A DNA stretch of 64,000 nucleotides from Streptomyces regalis (GCF_001509475.1 NZ_LLZG01000399.1:1-64000), one strand, 5' to 3'; numbered from the stretch's first letter, positions 9,006-18,669 are shown. Notes: a model not told the origin generated them from the letters alone. Made by a program: numbers and translations.

Positions 9006-9443
9006 ATGACCACTGCCGGAGACATCATGCACCGTGGCGCCCAGTGGATCCCGGCCCACGAGACCCTGGACCGCGCCGCTCAGCTCATGCGCGAGCTGGG
9101 CGTCGGAGCCCTGCCCATCAGCGACCAGAACGAACGGCTCTGCGGCATCCTCACCGACCGTGACATCGTCATCGGCTGCGTGGCCATGGGTCGCGACCCG
9201 AGCAAGGTCACCGCCGGCGAGATGGCCCACGGCACCCCGCGCTGGATCGATGCCAACGCCGACATCAGCGAGGTGCTCCGGGAGATGAAGGAGCACCAGA
9301 TCCGCCGGCTCCCGGTCATCGAGAACAAGCGCCTGGTCGGCATGATCAGCGAGGCCGACCTGGCCCGGAACCTGCCGGAGAACGAGGTCGCCCACTGGGC
9401 CGAGAGCGTCTACGCCAGGACCACGGCGCCGACGACGCACTGA
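9006..9443 (+). CDS. tandem CBS-domain protein
   Basis: 145 residues made of two CBS domains: residues about 5-60 (MTTAGDIMHRGAQWIPAHET and ILTDRDIVIGCVA) and 70-130 (EVLREMKEHQIRRLPVIENK and GMISEADLARNL). Stand-alone CBS pairs bind adenosine nucleotides and regulate partner proteins. A GGGAGGT ribosome site precedes the ATG at 9006. The transcript ends at a strong hairpin shared with corA. A second CBS protein, with a BON domain, lies at 47,625. Confidence 0.9.
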   Translation: MTTAGDIMHRGAQWIPAHETLDRAAQLMRELGVGALPISDQNERLCGILTDRDIVIGCVAMGRDPSKVTAGEMAHGTPRWIDANADISEVLREMKEHQIRRLPVIENKRLVGMISEADLARNLPENEVAHWAESVYARTTAPTTH

Positions 9444-9473
9444 CCCGGCGAACGTCCCCTCACCTTCTGAGCC

Positions 9474-9506
9474 GTCCCCGTCCGGCCGACCGTGCCGGAC
9501 GGGGAC
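9474..9506. terminator. bidirectional hairpin between CBS gene and corA
   Basis: Perfect 13-bp arms (GTCCCCGTCCGGC and its complement) with a 7-nt loop lie 30 nt after the CBS stop and 36 nt after the corA stop. No U-run follows, as is usual in Streptomyces. Confidence 0.75.
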
Positions 9507-9542
9507 GCGTCGCAGTCGGCCACAGGTCGGCGGGAGGGAGCG

Positions 9543-10670
9543 TCAGAGCCATCCGTTGCGCCGGAAGCCTCGGTGCAGCGCCACACACGCGACGGATATC
9601 ACGCCTATGACCAGCGGATAGCCGTACGTCCAGCGCAGCTCCGGCATGTAGTCGAAGTTCATCCCGTACAGCCCGCACACCATCGTCGGTATGGCGACGA
9701 TCGCGGCCCATGCCGTGATCTTCCGCATGTCCTCGTTCTGCGCGACCGTGACCTGTGCCAGGTGCGCCTGCAGGATGGAGTTCAGCAGTTCGTCGAAGGC
9801 GGCTATCTGCTCCTTGGCCCGCAGCAGATGGTCGGAGACGTCGCGGAAGTAGGCCTGTATCTCCGGCTCGACCACCCGGATGGGACGCGTGGCCAGTTCC
9901 TCGAGCGGGCGGCTCAGCGGCACCACGGCCCGCTTCAGTTCGAGGAGTTCCCGCTTGAGCTGGTAGATACGCCCCGGGTCGGCCCGCGCGCCGTTCTCCG
10001 CGAACACGTCCGTCTCGACCTGGTCGATGTCCTCCTGCACCGAGTCGGTGACGTTCAGATAGTCGTCGACCACATGGTCCGCGATCGCGTGCAGCACCGC
10101 CGCGGGACCCTGGGCGAGCTGCTCGGGGCTCGACTCCAGCTCTTCGCGCAACGGGCCCAGCGAGCCGTGCCGTCCGTGCCGCACCGTGATCACGAAGTCC
10201 CGGCCGACGAACACCATGATCTCGCCGGTGTTCACGACCTCGCTCGTCGCCGTGAGTTCCTCGTGCTCGACGTAGCAGACCGTCTTGAACACCGCGAACA
10301 GCGTCTCGTCGTAGCGCTCCAGCTTCGGCCGCTGATGCGCCTCGACCGCGTCCTCGACGGCCAGTGGATGCAGGGCGAACAACTCGGCGATGCCCGCGAA
10401 CTCCTGGTCCGTCGGCTCATGGAGGCCGAGCCAGACGAATCCGGCGCCGCGCTTGCGCACCCTCTGCACGACGTCGACCAGATCGCCGCTCTCCGGGACC
10501 CGCACGCCGTCCCGGTACGTCACGCAGTTCACCACCGAGGAGCCCAGCGGGGACCTGGCGGGATGGCTGAGGTCGACGCGGGGGCGCCGTCGAGTCAGCC
10601 GTGCCACCTTGCGGAGGCCGCCGACCTTGCTGAGGCCCGTGACCTTCCGCAGATTCCCTGCCATGGACAT
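9543..10670 (-). CDS. corA: CorA-family divalent cation channel
   Basis: 375 residues. A large cytoplasmic N-terminal domain leads into a long stalk helix rich in charged residues and two C-terminal membrane helices. The signature loop YGMNFDYMPE lies between them near residue 335, as in CorA Mg2+/Co2+ channels. The ATG at 10670 follows AAGGAG by 8 nt; another ATG is two codons in. A basic N-terminal extension (RKVTGLSKVGGLRKVARLTR) is longer than in enteric CorA. It is convergent with the CBS gene. Confidence 0.92.
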   Translation of the reverse strand: MSMAGNLRKVTGLSKVGGLRKVARLTRRRPRVDLSHPARSPLGSSVVNCVTYRDGVRVPESGDLVDVVQRVRKRGAGFVWLGLHEPTDQEFAGIAELFALHPLAVEDAVEAHQRPKLERYDETLFAVFKTVCYVEHEELTATSEVVNTGEIMVFVGRDFVITVRHGRHGSLGPLREELESSPEQLAQGPAAVLHAIADHVVDDYLNVTDSVQEDIDQVETDVFAENGARADPGRIYQLKRELLELKRAVVPLSRPLEELATRPIRVVEPEIQAYFRDVSDHLLRAKEQIAAFDELLNSILQAHLAQVTVAQNEDMRKITAWAAIVAIPTMVCGLYGMNFDYMPELRWTYGYPLVIGVISVACVALHRGFRRNGWL

Positions 10671-10984
10671 CTGGATCTCCTTGCGTGGATCTCCCCATTG
10701 ATGTGCGACTCGCCTCCGGGGCACTCCAGCCCCTTCCGCTCGCTCGCGGTGCGCCGCATCTCTGCGCCGTGGCTGGCCAGTTTGCCAGGTGGGTGTGAGA
10801 CGTGAGTAAGCCTGTGGGAGCAGGTGGTTCCGCTTTGTTCCCGGCTGTGGATGAAGAGTCCGCGTCGGTGTCGCCGCTCGACGGGGGCGGCCGTACGGGA
10901 TTCAGGGCCGTCCTGCCGAATTCGGGGCCGCCCTGCCGAGCGTCGCCCCCTTCGGACAAGGAGGACAACTGGGATGATCGCATC

Positions 10985-11779
10985 ATGACGCGAACCGACG
11001 GGTATCTCCTCGACAATCGGCAGGACGAGGCGGGAGAGCGCTTCGATGCCTTCGCCACCCTTTTCGACCCCACGACGTTCCGACACCTCGAACGGCTTGG
11101 TGTCGGACCCGGCTGGCTCTGCTGGGAGGTGGGCGCCGGCGGCACCTCCGTGGTGTCCTGGCTGGCCAAGAAGGTCGGCCCGACCGGACGGGTCGTCGCG
11201 ACCGACATCGACACCTCACGGCTCACCCCGGCCGCCCGTCCGCCGGTCGAGGTCCGCGTCCACGACGTGGGTGCGGACGAGGCGCCGGGGGAGGGCTTCG
11301 ATCTGGTGCACGCCCGGCTCGTGCTCGTGCATGTGCCGGACCGCGAACGGGCGTTGCGCTCGATGATCAGCGCCCTGCGTCCCGGCGGCCGGCTCCTGAT
11401 CGAGGACGCCGACCCCGCTCTGCAGCCCCTGCTCTGCCCCGACGAGTACGGACCCGAACAGCAACTGGCGAACCGACTCCGCAGCGGCTTCCGCAAACTG
11501 CTGGCCGACCGTGGCGCCGACCTCTCCTACGGCCGCAGGCTCCCTCGTCTGCTCCGTGAGGCAGGTCTGCGCCAGGTGGAGGCCGACGCGTACTTCCCGG
11601 TCGCCTCGCCTGCCTGCGCCGACTTGGAGTCCGCCACCATCCGTCATATCCGCGACCAACTCGTCACCGAGGGCCTCGCCACCGACGAGGACATCGACCG
11701 CCACCTCGCCAACGTCGCCGCCGGTGGCATGGACCTGGCCACCGCCCCGATGATCTCGGCATGGGGCCGCAAGGCGTAG
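10985..11779 (+). CDS. SAM-dependent methyltransferase
   Basis: 264 residues with a class I Rossmann methyltransferase fold. SAM motif I is WEVGAGGTSVVSWLA (about 43-57), the acidic end of strand 2 is VVATDIDTSRL, and the motif IV-like segment FDLVHARLVLVHVPDRERAL is near 107-126, followed by SALRPGGRLLIED. The ATG at 10985 is the only start in a sensible place, although the nearest AAGGAGG lies 20 nt upstream, further than usual. The substrate is unknown. Confidence 0.82.
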   Translation: MTRTDGYLLDNRQDEAGERFDAFATLFDPTTFRHLERLGVGPGWLCWEVGAGGTSVVSWLAKKVGPTGRVVATDIDTSRLTPAARPPVEVRVHDVGADEAPGEGFDLVHARLVLVHVPDRERALRSMISALRPGGRLLIEDADPALQPLLCPDEYGPEQQLANRLRSGFRKLLADRGADLSYGRRLPRLLREAGLRQVEADAYFPVASPACADLESATIRHIRDQLVTEGLATDEDIDRHLANVAAGGMDLATAPMISAWGRKA

Positions 11780-11859
11780 GCAGGCAGCGAGAGCTGACGT
11801 GGATTCAGCAGAGGCCGCTGAGGCAGCAGGGGCAGCGGTGCAGTAGGGGCCGGTTGCCG

Positions 11860-12801
11860 TCACTTCGACGTGGGCGGCCTTCCACCCACCCGGTTCACTG
11901 CCAGCGCGCCCGCCCGGCACCCCTCCCGCGCCGCATCCTCGGGTCCGGCACCCGCGAGCAGGGCCGCGAGGAAGGCGCCCGTGAAGGCGTCGCCCGCTCC
12001 CGTGGTGTCCCTCGGCGTCGCCGGCGCGGCGGGGACGTGGGCACGCACGGCGCCGGACCGGGCCACCAGCGCACCGTCCGCGCCCTGCTTGGCGACCACC
12101 AGCGGCACATGGCGGCTCAGCTTGGCTGCCGCGTCCGCCGCGTCGGCCAACCCCGTGAGCAGGCATGCCTCGTCACGGCTGGGCAGCAGGACGTCCACTC
12201 CTTCCACCAGCGCCAGGCAACGGTCGACGCCCAGCTCCACGAGGAAACCGGCCGAAGCCGGATCCAGGCTCACCGGCACACCACGCGCGCGTGCCGACGC
12301 CAGAGCCACCGCCACCAGCGCCCGGCTCGGCTCGGAGAACAGCAGGTAGCCCGAGAGATGCAGCCGGGCGACACCGTCGAGGAGCGCGTCCGACCAGTCC
12401 TCGGGGCCGAGCCGCAGAGACGCCCCGCTGTCGGTGAGGAACGTCCGCTCGGCAGCGGCGCCCGTGTCGACCAGGCAGATCACCGTCCCGGTCGGCGCCT
12501 GCGGATCCACGACGAGACGAGGCCGTACTCCGCTCGCAGTCAGCTCCCGCTCGTGCCACGCGGCCGCGTCCGCGCCGACCCGCCCCAGCAGCCGCACCTC
12601 CGCAGCACCCCAATGCGCGGCCCAGCAGGCCACGTTGGCGCCCGCGCCGCCCGGCACCGTCCGGATGGCCGCGGCCGTGTCCGTACCCGGGGCCAGTGGC
12701 CCCCGGTGTCGGGCGATGACGTCCGTCACCACGTCCCCGACGACCAGCAGCGCGCCGTCGCGCGCGTCGGCAGGGACGGGCCCGTTCCCCGGCTCGCTCA
12801 C
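11860..12801 (-). CDS. psuK: PfkB-family pseudouridine kinase
   Basis: 313 residues of the ribokinase/PfkB fold. An N-terminal glycine pair (VPGGAGANVACWAA, about 36-49) binds substrate, and the C-terminal anion-hole motif DTTGAGDAFTGAF contains the catalytic Asp. The GTG at 12801 overlaps the psuG stop in GTGA, so translation is coupled. Next to psuG it should phosphorylate pseudouridine to its 5'-phosphate, which PsuG then splits. The substrate is inferred from this pairing. Confidence 0.85.
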   Translation of the reverse strand: MSEPGNGPVPADARDGALLVVGDVVTDVIARHRGPLAPGTDTAAAIRTVPGGAGANVACWAAHWGAAEVRLLGRVGADAAAWHERELTASGVRPRLVVDPQAPTGTVICLVDTGAAAERTFLTDSGASLRLGPEDWSDALLDGVARLHLSGYLLFSEPSRALVAVALASARARGVPVSLDPASAGFLVELGVDRCLALVEGVDVLLPSRDEACLLTGLADAADAAAKLSRHVPLVVAKQGADGALVARSGAVRAHVPAAPATPRDTTGAGDAFTGAFLAALLAGAGPEDAAREGCRAGALAVNRVGGRPPTSK

Positions 12802-13706
12802 GCACCGGCCCAGGCCGCCGCGATCCGCCCCGCCAGCCGTACGTTGCCGCGCACCGCCGCAAGATTCGCGCTCAGTGAGGCCCCGTCCGTGTTCCGTACC
12901 AAGTAGTCCAGCAGGAACGGCGTAACCGCCTGACCGGTGATGCCCTGCTCCTCGCACGCGTGCAGTGCGTCGGCGAGCACACGCGCGTGCAGCTCGGGAT
13001 CCAACTGCTCCGCCTCCGGTACCGGATTGGCGACGATCAGCGCCGACTCCGGCCCGTCCAGCGCGTCCTGAGCGCGCATCACCTCAGCCACTTCCCGAGC
13101 CGACTGAAGCGTCCAGTCCACCGGATGCCCCGAGTCGGAGAGATAGAAGCCGGGGAAGTGCTCCGTGCGGTAGCCGGCGACCGCGACACCGAGGGTCTCC
13201 AGCCGCTGCAGGGTCGCCGGGACATCCAGGATCGACTTCACGCCGGCGCACACCACCGTGATCCGCGTGCGCGCCAGCAGCCCCAGGTCGGCCGACTCGT
13301 CCTGCGTCACCGTCCACTCCCGGTGCACGCCGCCCAGCCCGCCCGTCGCGAACACCCGTACGCCCGCGAGGGCCGCGAGCAGAGCCGTCGCCGACACCGT
13401 GGTCGCCCCGCTCGCCCCGGAGGCCACCGCGAGCGGCAGATCCCGGTGCCCCAGCTTGCGGATCCCGTCCTCGTTCGCGATCCGCTCCAACTGCTCCTTG
13501 TCCAGTCCGACATGGGGCCGCCCGTCCAGCACCGCGATCGTCGCGGGAACCGCGCCCTCCCGTCGTACGACGTCCTCCAGCTCCAGGGCCACCTGAAGAT
13601 TGCGCGGGCGGGGCAGCCCGTGCGCGATGATCGTGGACTCCAGGGCCACTACGGGTTGACGCGCGTTGATCGCCTCCCGTACTTCTTCGGACACCACCAG
13701 CACCAC
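12798..13706 (-). CDS. psuG: pseudouridine-5'-phosphate glycosidase
   Basis: 302 residues, the normal length. PsuG cleaves the C-C bond of pseudouridine 5'-phosphate to uracil and ribose 5-phosphate in an Mn2+-dependent step. Family hallmarks are ALESTIIAHGLPRPRN (about 19-34), a KLGHRDL segment with the catalytic lysine region, ATGGLGGVHR, and VVCAGVKSILD. A GTG at 13706 sits 7 nt after AGGAGG. The open frame extends far upstream but overlaps the VOC gene. The operon is psuG-psuK. Confidence 0.93.
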   Translation of the reverse strand: MVLVVSEEVREAINARQPVVALESTIIAHGLPRPRNLQVALELEDVVRREGAVPATIAVLDGRPHVGLDKEQLERIANEDGIRKLGHRDLPLAVASGASGATTVSATALLAALAGVRVFATGGLGGVHREWTVTQDESADLGLLARTRITVVCAGVKSILDVPATLQRLETLGVAVAGYRTEHFPGFYLSDSGHPVDWTLQSAREVAEVMRAQDALDGPESALIVANPVPEAEQLDPELHARVLADALHACEEQGITGQAVTPFLLDYLVRNTDGASLSANLAAVRGNVRLAGRIAAAWAGA

Positions 13707-13805
13707 GCGCCTGCCTCCTGTCGTTCGGTCTTCCCTCATCTCTGGCGGGCGGCACGCCCGGTCAAACCCTTGCGGCCTGTGGGAGACGACACCAGCCTTG
13801 GACGC

Positions 13806-14234
13806 ATGACCGACAACACGACACGTCTCGACCACGTGGTCCTGTGGGTGAGCGACCCGGCCGCCTCGGCCGAGTTCTACGAGAAGACGCTCGGCATGGC
13901 GCCCATCAGGCTCAGCGAGTTCACCGCAGGCGAGGCGCCGTTCCCCTCGGTGCGCGTCAACGAGGAGACCATCCTCGACCTCATGCCGATGGCCATGGCG
14001 GAGCGCATGAAGATGCTCCCCGGAGCCGCCCGGAGCGCGGGACATCCGGTCAATCACGTCTGCCTGTCCTTGCCGGAGGCCGACTTCCACGGGCTGCGCA
14101 CCCACCTGGAGGAGCACGACGTACCCGTGTCGGACTACTCGTACGACTCCTTCGGCGCTCGCGGCAAGGCCAGGCGCAGCTTCTACTTCCGCGACCCCGA
14201 CGGCAACATCTTCGAGGCCCGGCACTACGACTAG
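13806..14234 (+). CDS. VOC/glyoxalase-fold protein
   Basis: 142 residues forming a pair of beta-alpha-beta-beta-beta modules. RLDHVVLWVSDPAASAEFYE opens the domain, VNHVCLSLPEADFHGL opens the second half, and SFYFRDPDGNIFEARHY closes it. Candidate metal ligands are His10, His near 82 and Glu near 137, matching the usual H/H/E pattern. The family includes glyoxalases, dioxygenases and antibiotic-binding proteins, so the function is open. It is divergent from psuG by 99 nt. Confidence 0.85.
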   Translation: MTDNTTRLDHVVLWVSDPAASAEFYEKTLGMAPIRLSEFTAGEAPFPSVRVNEETILDLMPMAMAERMKMLPGAARSAGHPVNHVCLSLPEADFHGLRTHLEEHDVPVSDYSYDSFGARGKARRSFYFRDPDGNIFEARHYD

Positions 14235-14462
14235 CGCGCTACGCCGTCCAGCGCTCGATGCGGAGTCGAGCACGTACTTCCGGGGTCGTCCGTGACGTAC
14301 AGCCCGGGGGTGCCGTGAGCACTGCCCGCGCGCGTGAACCCGGTGCCGACACTGGCGGCCGACGTTCTCGGGCGCGGCACCCGGTCCGTCCGGAAACTCG
14401 AGTAGTCGAGTGATCGCCCTCCCTTCGGCCCGGTGACTTCCTGGCCTCCTCCGTCCCCGGCG

Positions 14463-14493
14463 CGTCAGGCGTGCCGGCGAGCCACGCCTGACG
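14463..14493. terminator. hairpin after MFS gene
   Basis: Perfect 11-bp arms (CGTCAGGCGTG and complement) with a 9-nt loop directly abut the MFS stop codon at 14494 on the minus strand. It may also stop plus-strand transcription from the VOC gene 230 nt away. Confidence 0.7.
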
Positions 14494-15777
14494 TCAGTCG
14501 CCCGCCGGAACGGCGGCCGCCCGTCTGCGTGTGAACAGCGCCAGCGCCGCCAGCGGGAGCAGCAGGCAGGCGGCGGTGAAGTTCAGCCAGCCGTAGCTCG
14601 CCTTGGCGACCACGAGCCCGGCGGCCGCCCCACCGACGCCCGCGGAGGCGTTCATGACGAGGTCCGACAGCCCCTGAGCGGCGGCCCGCGCGGGCTGCGG
14701 CACCGAGTCCGTGAGCAGCGCGGACCCGGAGACGAGCCCCGCCGACCAGCCGAGGCCCAGCACGAAGAGCCCGACGGCCGTCTGCCCGTGGCCGGCGCCT
14801 GCCGTGCCCGCGAGGAACACCGCGCATGCCAGCAGCCCCACGGCGAGCCCGATCCCGGGCAGCCGCCCCAGCCGGTCCGACAACCGCCCCATGAGCGGCG
14901 CGAACGCGTACATGCCGGCGATGTGCCCGCTGATGACCAGCCCGATCAGATCGATGCCCGCACCGTGGTGGGCCAGGTCGACCGGGGTCATCGCCATCAC
15001 CGACACCATCGCCGTGTGCGCCACGGCAACGGTCACCACCGCGAGCCGCGCCCGCGGGGAGGCGGCCACGGCTGCCATCCCTGCGCGCAGCGAGCGGGCC
15101 GCGGCCGAGTGCTCATCGTCCGGCGCGAGCGCACGCGCCGTCAGCAGCGGGTCCGGCCGCAGCAGTACGGCCACTACGACCGCGGATATCAGGAAGATCC
15201 CGGCTGCCCACAGGAACGGACCCGCCGCCGCGGGTATCCCGAGGCCCGTGACGCTACGACCGGCGGGCGAGGCGATGTTCGGGCCGAGGACCGCGCCGAT
15301 GGTGGTGGCCCACACGACGAGGGAGATGGCACGGGCCCGCCGCTCCGGCTCGGCCAGATCGGCGGCCGCGAACCGCGCCTGGAGGTTCGCCGACGAGGCC
15401 GCGCCGAACGCGGCCATCCCGCAGAGCAGCAGCGGAAAGCTCCCGATGCCGGCCGCGACCACCGTGACACCGGCGCCCACGGCTCCGATGAGATAGGCCA
15501 GGACGAGCCCCGGACGCCGCCCCCGCGCGGTCATCAGCGCGGCCAGCGGCATCGACAACACCGCCGTACCGGCCACGGTCGCGGTGGGCGCGAGCCCGGA
15601 CAGCGACTCGGTGCCGCTGACCTCCGTCGCCAGGACGGCCGCGAGCGCGATGCCGGTGGCGACGCCCAGCCCGCCCAGGATCTGCGTCGCGATCAGCACG
15701 GCCGAGATACGGCGCCGCAGGGCCGGCAACCGGTCGGGCGTGACGGACGCGACGGCCTGACGCTCGACGGCGGTCAC
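14494..15777 (-). CDS. MFS transporter (drug-efflux type)
   Basis: About 427 residues with 12 predicted membrane helices. The loop between helices 2 and 3 reads ALMTARGRRPGLVLAY, and the matching loop in the second half is LMGRLSDRLGRLPGIG, the MFS signature A in both halves. It is probably a proton-driven exporter of unknown substrate. The GTG at 15777 was chosen because the preceding 25 codons are Pro- and His-rich and unlike the family. No ribosome site is obvious, so the start may be leaderless or slightly off. Confidence 0.82.
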   Translation of the reverse strand: MTAVERQAVASVTPDRLPALRRRISAVLIATQILGGLGVATGIALAAVLATEVSGTESLSGLAPTATVAGTAVLSMPLAALMTARGRRPGLVLAYLIGAVGAGVTVVAAGIGSFPLLLCGMAAFGAASSANLQARFAAADLAEPERRARAISLVVWATTIGAVLGPNIASPAGRSVTGLGIPAAAGPFLWAAGIFLISAVVVAVLLRPDPLLTARALAPDDEHSAAARSLRAGMAAVAASPRARLAVVTVAVAHTAMVSVMAMTPVDLAHHGAGIDLIGLVISGHIAGMYAFAPLMGRLSDRLGRLPGIGLAVGLLACAVFLAGTAGAGHGQTAVGLFVLGLGWSAGLVSGSALLTDSVPQPARAAAQGLSDLVMNASAGVGGAAAGLVVAKASYGWLNFTAACLLLPLAALALFTRRRAAAVPAGD

Positions 15778-15977
15778 GAAGCACGCCGGGCTGTACGGTG
15801 CGTCCGGGCGGCCGACATGGGGCGCACCGGACCTGTCGGCACGGGACAGCACACCTGACCGGCCGCGTACATGTGGGTGAATAGTGTCGTCACAGGCGCA
15901 GTCTCCCCCCTCTTCTCCCGCTTGTCCTCTCTCGCTGCCTTCTCTCGCCTGTCCAACTCTGCGAAAGACCGGAAGCC

Positions 15978-16532
15978 TCAGAACAGCGGCTCCGGCAGCA
16001 CCCCCTCCAGCGCGAGCAGCTTCCGCTTGGTCTCCAGGCCGCCCCCGAACCCGCCGATGCCGCCGTCGCTCTCCACGACCCGGTGGCAGGGCACGACGAC
16101 CGGCAGCGGATTGGCGCCCATGGCCGTCCCCACCGCCTGAGCCGCGCCCGGCTGCCCGACGCGTCCGGCCAGATCGCCGTATCCGACGACCGTGCCGTAC
16201 GGGACACCGGACGCCAGCTCGCGCAGCACCTGCCGGTTGAAGCCGGAGATGAGCGACCAGTCCAGCGGCAGCTCGAAGTCGCGTCGGGCGCCCGCGAAGT
16301 ACTCCTCCACCTGACGTATCGCCTCGGCCAGCAGCGGAGAGCCGGGCGCCTCGACCGGCTCGGCGCCCAGCCGGGACGCCAGCTGGTCGAGCGCCTTGTC
16401 ACGCACCCTCTCCGTGGCGTGGAACACGACGCTGACCAGGCCGCCGCGGGTCGCGGCCAGCATCAGCGGACCGATGTCGGTACCGACGACGGCCCACACG
16501 ACCTGCTGCTCGTACTGCCCATGGCTGTCCAT
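15978..16532 (-). CDS. ogt: methylated-DNA--protein-cysteine methyltransferase
   Basis: 184 residues. It repairs O6-alkylguanine by moving the alkyl group to C149 in VVVPCHRVV, a suicide reaction. The helix-turn-helix part with the arginine finger (SGFNRQVLRELASGVPYGTVVGYGDLA in two stretches, 96-122) precedes the active site, and the C-terminal LLALEG motif is present. The ATG at 16532 follows by 6 nt a TACGGT -10 inside a DNA-damage promoter shared with uvrB. Inducibility by damage is inferred from that promoter. Confidence 0.95.
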   Translation of the reverse strand: MDSHGQYEQQVVWAVVGTDIGPLMLAATRGGLVSVVFHATERVRDKALDQLASRLGAEPVEAPGSPLLAEAIRQVEEYFAGARRDFELPLDWSLISGFNRQVLRELASGVPYGTVVGYGDLAGRVGQPGAAQAVGTAMGANPLPVVVPCHRVVESDGGIGGFGGGLETKRKLLALEGVLPEPLF

Positions 16533-16538
16533 GCGCCC

Positions 16539-16561
16539 ACCGTACGACCCGCCACTGACAA
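16539..16561 (-). promoter_or_regulatory. PafBC-type DNA-damage promoter of ogt
   Basis: Read on the minus strand, TTGTCAGTG (16561-16553), exactly 8 nt, and TACGGT (16544-16539) match the RecA-independent consensus tTGTCRgtg-N8-TAnnnT described in mycobacteria. The ogt ATG is 6 nt after the -10, so the mRNA should be leaderless. The promoter is identical over 28 nt to the one before uvrB. Confidence 0.85.
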
Positions 16562-16614
16562 CGCCCCGGGAGCGGGCCCCGGCTGCCGGGCGGGGGTGCC
16601 GGCGCTGTCGGGCC

Positions 16615-17484
16615 TCAGCCCTCGGGGAACGCGTCCCGCACCACGTCGGGGTTGTTGGTGATGATGCCGTCGACTCCGTACCTGCCGACCAGCCGGGCGG
16701 TGTCCGCGTCGTTCACGGTCCAGGTGAAGACCTCCAGCGGCCCGCCGTGCGGTCCTTCGAGCTCATGGACGGAGGCGACATAGTCCGTGGAGATGGAGGA
16801 GTGCGAGGGGTTGATCTGGTCGGTGAAGTTCGCGTACCAGGACAGGTCCGCCACGGGCGGCGTCCCCAGGAAGCCGGTCTTCACAGCCGGCTTCAGCTCG
16901 TGGACGCTTCGCACGCTGTCGACGCTGAAGCTCTGCACGATCAGCCGGCTCGCGAGGTGGTCCGGGTCGAGCCATCCCTCATTGCCCAGGACCTTGAGGG
17001 TCTGCTGCTCGATGCCCGGGTACAGGTCGGGGTTCTTGATCTCCAGGAGCAGCTTCTGGTGGTGCAGCTCCACGCGATCCATGAACTGCTCCAGCGTCGG
17101 TACGCGCTCGCCCGCGTACGCGGGGCCGAACCAACTGCCCGCGTCCAGGTGGGCGATCTCGGCGGCGGTGAAGTCCTTCACCTTCCACGGCGCACGGCCG
17201 GGGAAGACCTCCTCCACATCGGTCGTGCGCTTCAGATTGTCGTCGTGGAGGACGACCAGCTCGCCGTCCTTGGTGCGCTGGACGTCGTTCTCGACCCAGC
17301 TGATGCCCAACTCGGCGGCCTCGTCGACGGCGGCCAGCGTGTTCTCGGGGGCGTAGGCGGAGGCACCCCGGTGGGCGATGATCGTGGGCCGCTCGGCGCC
17401 GGCCCGGGCGGCGGAGGCGGGGAGCAGAAGAGCGGCGGCTCCCAGGAGCGCGGTCGTCGTGGCGGCTACAGCGCGCGCGTGCAT
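16615..17484 (-). CDS. secreted glycerophosphodiester phosphodiesterase
   Basis: 289 residues. A signal peptide with a basic start, a hydrophobic stretch (TTALLGAAALLLPAS) and an AxA site (SAARA) ends near residue 28. The catalytic motif HRGASAYAPENT begins at about 38, and ENDVQRTKDGELVVLHDD supplies the acidic and second His residues of the TIM-barrel GDPD active site. It should hydrolyse glycerophosphodiesters outside the cell, releasing glycerol 3-phosphate for phosphate or lipid turnover. No PHO box was identified. Confidence 0.92.
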   Translation of the reverse strand: MHARAVAATTTALLGAAALLLPASAARAGAERPTIIAHRGASAYAPENTLAAVDEAAELGISWVENDVQRTKDGELVVLHDDNLKRTTDVEEVFPGRAPWKVKDFTAAEIAHLDAGSWFGPAYAGERVPTLEQFMDRVELHHQKLLLEIKNPDLYPGIEQQTLKVLGNEGWLDPDHLASRLIVQSFSVDSVRSVHELKPAVKTGFLGTPPVADLSWYANFTDQINPSHSSISTDYVASVHELEGPHGGPLEVFTWTVNDADTARLVGRYGVDGIITNNPDVVRDAFPEG

Positions 17485-17762
17485 GCGTACTCCTCGCGTC
17501 GAGCGATCACGGACAGCTCAACTGTGACAGCAGAGGGTCAACAGCGGGGGAGTGCAGAATGGCCACAGATTGAATGGAGTTGCCCGGGCCCGCTCACTTG
17601 TGCCGCACAACTGGGGCAAGGCCGTGTTTCTTTGCCGGAGAATCGTTCGACCATTCCGGTGGGGGTTACTCTCTGCCTCAACCCTGACCGCTCGGTCGGT
17701 CGTGGGAGGGGGCGCATTTCAGAGAGTTCCGGGACGTAAGAGGGCGGGAAAGGCAGCTGCGT

Positions 17763-18629
17763 ATGCAGGGCACGATCGACGGATTCAGCTACGGACTCGT
17801 CACACCGCTGGTGGCCTACCTGATGGCTTGCCTCGGTGGTGCCCTCGGCCTGCGCTGCACCACCAGATCGATGCTCGTCTCGCAGTCCTGGCGCCCGGGC
17901 TGGCTCGCCCTGGGATCGGCGGCCATCGGCTCCGGCATTTGGACCATGCACTTCGTCGCGATGATGGGGTTCACGGTCAAGGAGACGCCGATCCACTACG
18001 ACAAGCTGATGACGTTCGCGAGCCTGGCCGTCGCCATCGTCATGGTGGGCATCGGGATCTTCATCGTCGGTTACAAGGGCGCCAGCGGAACGGCCCTGTT
18101 CACCGGCGGCACCATCACCGGCCTGGGCATCGCCTCCATGCACTACCTGGGCATGGCCGGCATGCGGCTCGACGGCAGGCTGGAGTACAACACGTTCACC
18201 GTCTCCGCCTCCGTCGTCATAGCGATGGTTGCGGCCACCGCCGCCCTGTGGGCCGCCGGGCAGGTCAGAGGGTTCCTGTGGAGCGTGGGCGCGAGCCTCG
18301 TCATGGGCCTCGCCGTCAGCGGCATGCACTACACCGGCATGGCCGCCCTCAGCGTCCATCTCCACGGCACGGAGGCCCCCTCGACGGGTGACTCGCCGGC
18401 CTCCCTGCTCGCGCCGATGCTGGTCGGGCCACTCGCCTTCCTGCTCCTCGCGGGCGTGGTCGTGCTGTTCGACCCACAGATGGTCATGGGGAGACCCACC
18501 AGGGGTCCCGTCGAGCACAAACCGGGCGTACCGGCCCACGCCACCGTCCCGCCCCCGACCCGCCGCCCGCCGCTGCGGCCTCGCCGGACCCTCGGGCACC
18601 GGGACTCCCGCACCCCGCAGAACCACTGA
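17763..18629 (+). CDS. MHYT-domain integral membrane protein
   Basis: 288 residues with seven predicted helices. Three copies of the Met-His motif occur at membrane edges: WTMHFVAMM (about 60), SMHYLGMAG (about 126) and GMHYTGMAA (about 188), the hallmark of the MHYT sensor module thought to bind copper or diatomic gas. No GGDEF, EAL or kinase domain follows; instead the protein ends in a Pro/Arg-rich cytoplasmic tail. A purine-rich site GGGAAAGG precedes the ATG. The signalling partner is unknown. Confidence 0.9.
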   Translation: MQGTIDGFSYGLVTPLVAYLMACLGGALGLRCTTRSMLVSQSWRPGWLALGSAAIGSGIWTMHFVAMMGFTVKETPIHYDKLMTFASLAVAIVMVGIGIFIVGYKGASGTALFTGGTITGLGIASMHYLGMAGMRLDGRLEYNTFTVSASVVIAMVAATAALWAAGQVRGFLWSVGASLVMGLAVSGMHYTGMAALSVHLHGTEAPSTGDSPASLLAPMLVGPLAFLLLAGVVVLFDPQMVMGRPTRGPVEHKPGVPAHATVPPPTRRPPLRPRRTLGHRDSRTPQNH

Positions 18630-18639
18630 TCGGACCGCG

Positions 18640-18662
18640 TTGTCAGTGGCGGGTCGTACGGT
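18640..18662 (+). promoter_or_regulatory. PafBC-type DNA-damage promoter of uvrB
   Basis: TTGTCAGTG (18640-18648), 8 nt, then TACGGT (18657-18662), with the uvrB ATG 7 nt later. It fits tTGTCRgtg-N8-TAnnnT. A 28-nt block around it is identical to the ogt promoter 2.1 kb away on the other strand. Confidence 0.85.
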
Positions 18663-18669
18663 GGATTCC

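Noticed and set aside
14788..15858. Plus-strand frame over the MFS gene
   Set aside because: The antisense protein is Arg/Gly/His-rich without domain likeness.
18229..18669. Extension of uvrB upstream
   Set aside because: It overlaps the MHYT gene in another frame; the promoter and family start point to 18670.
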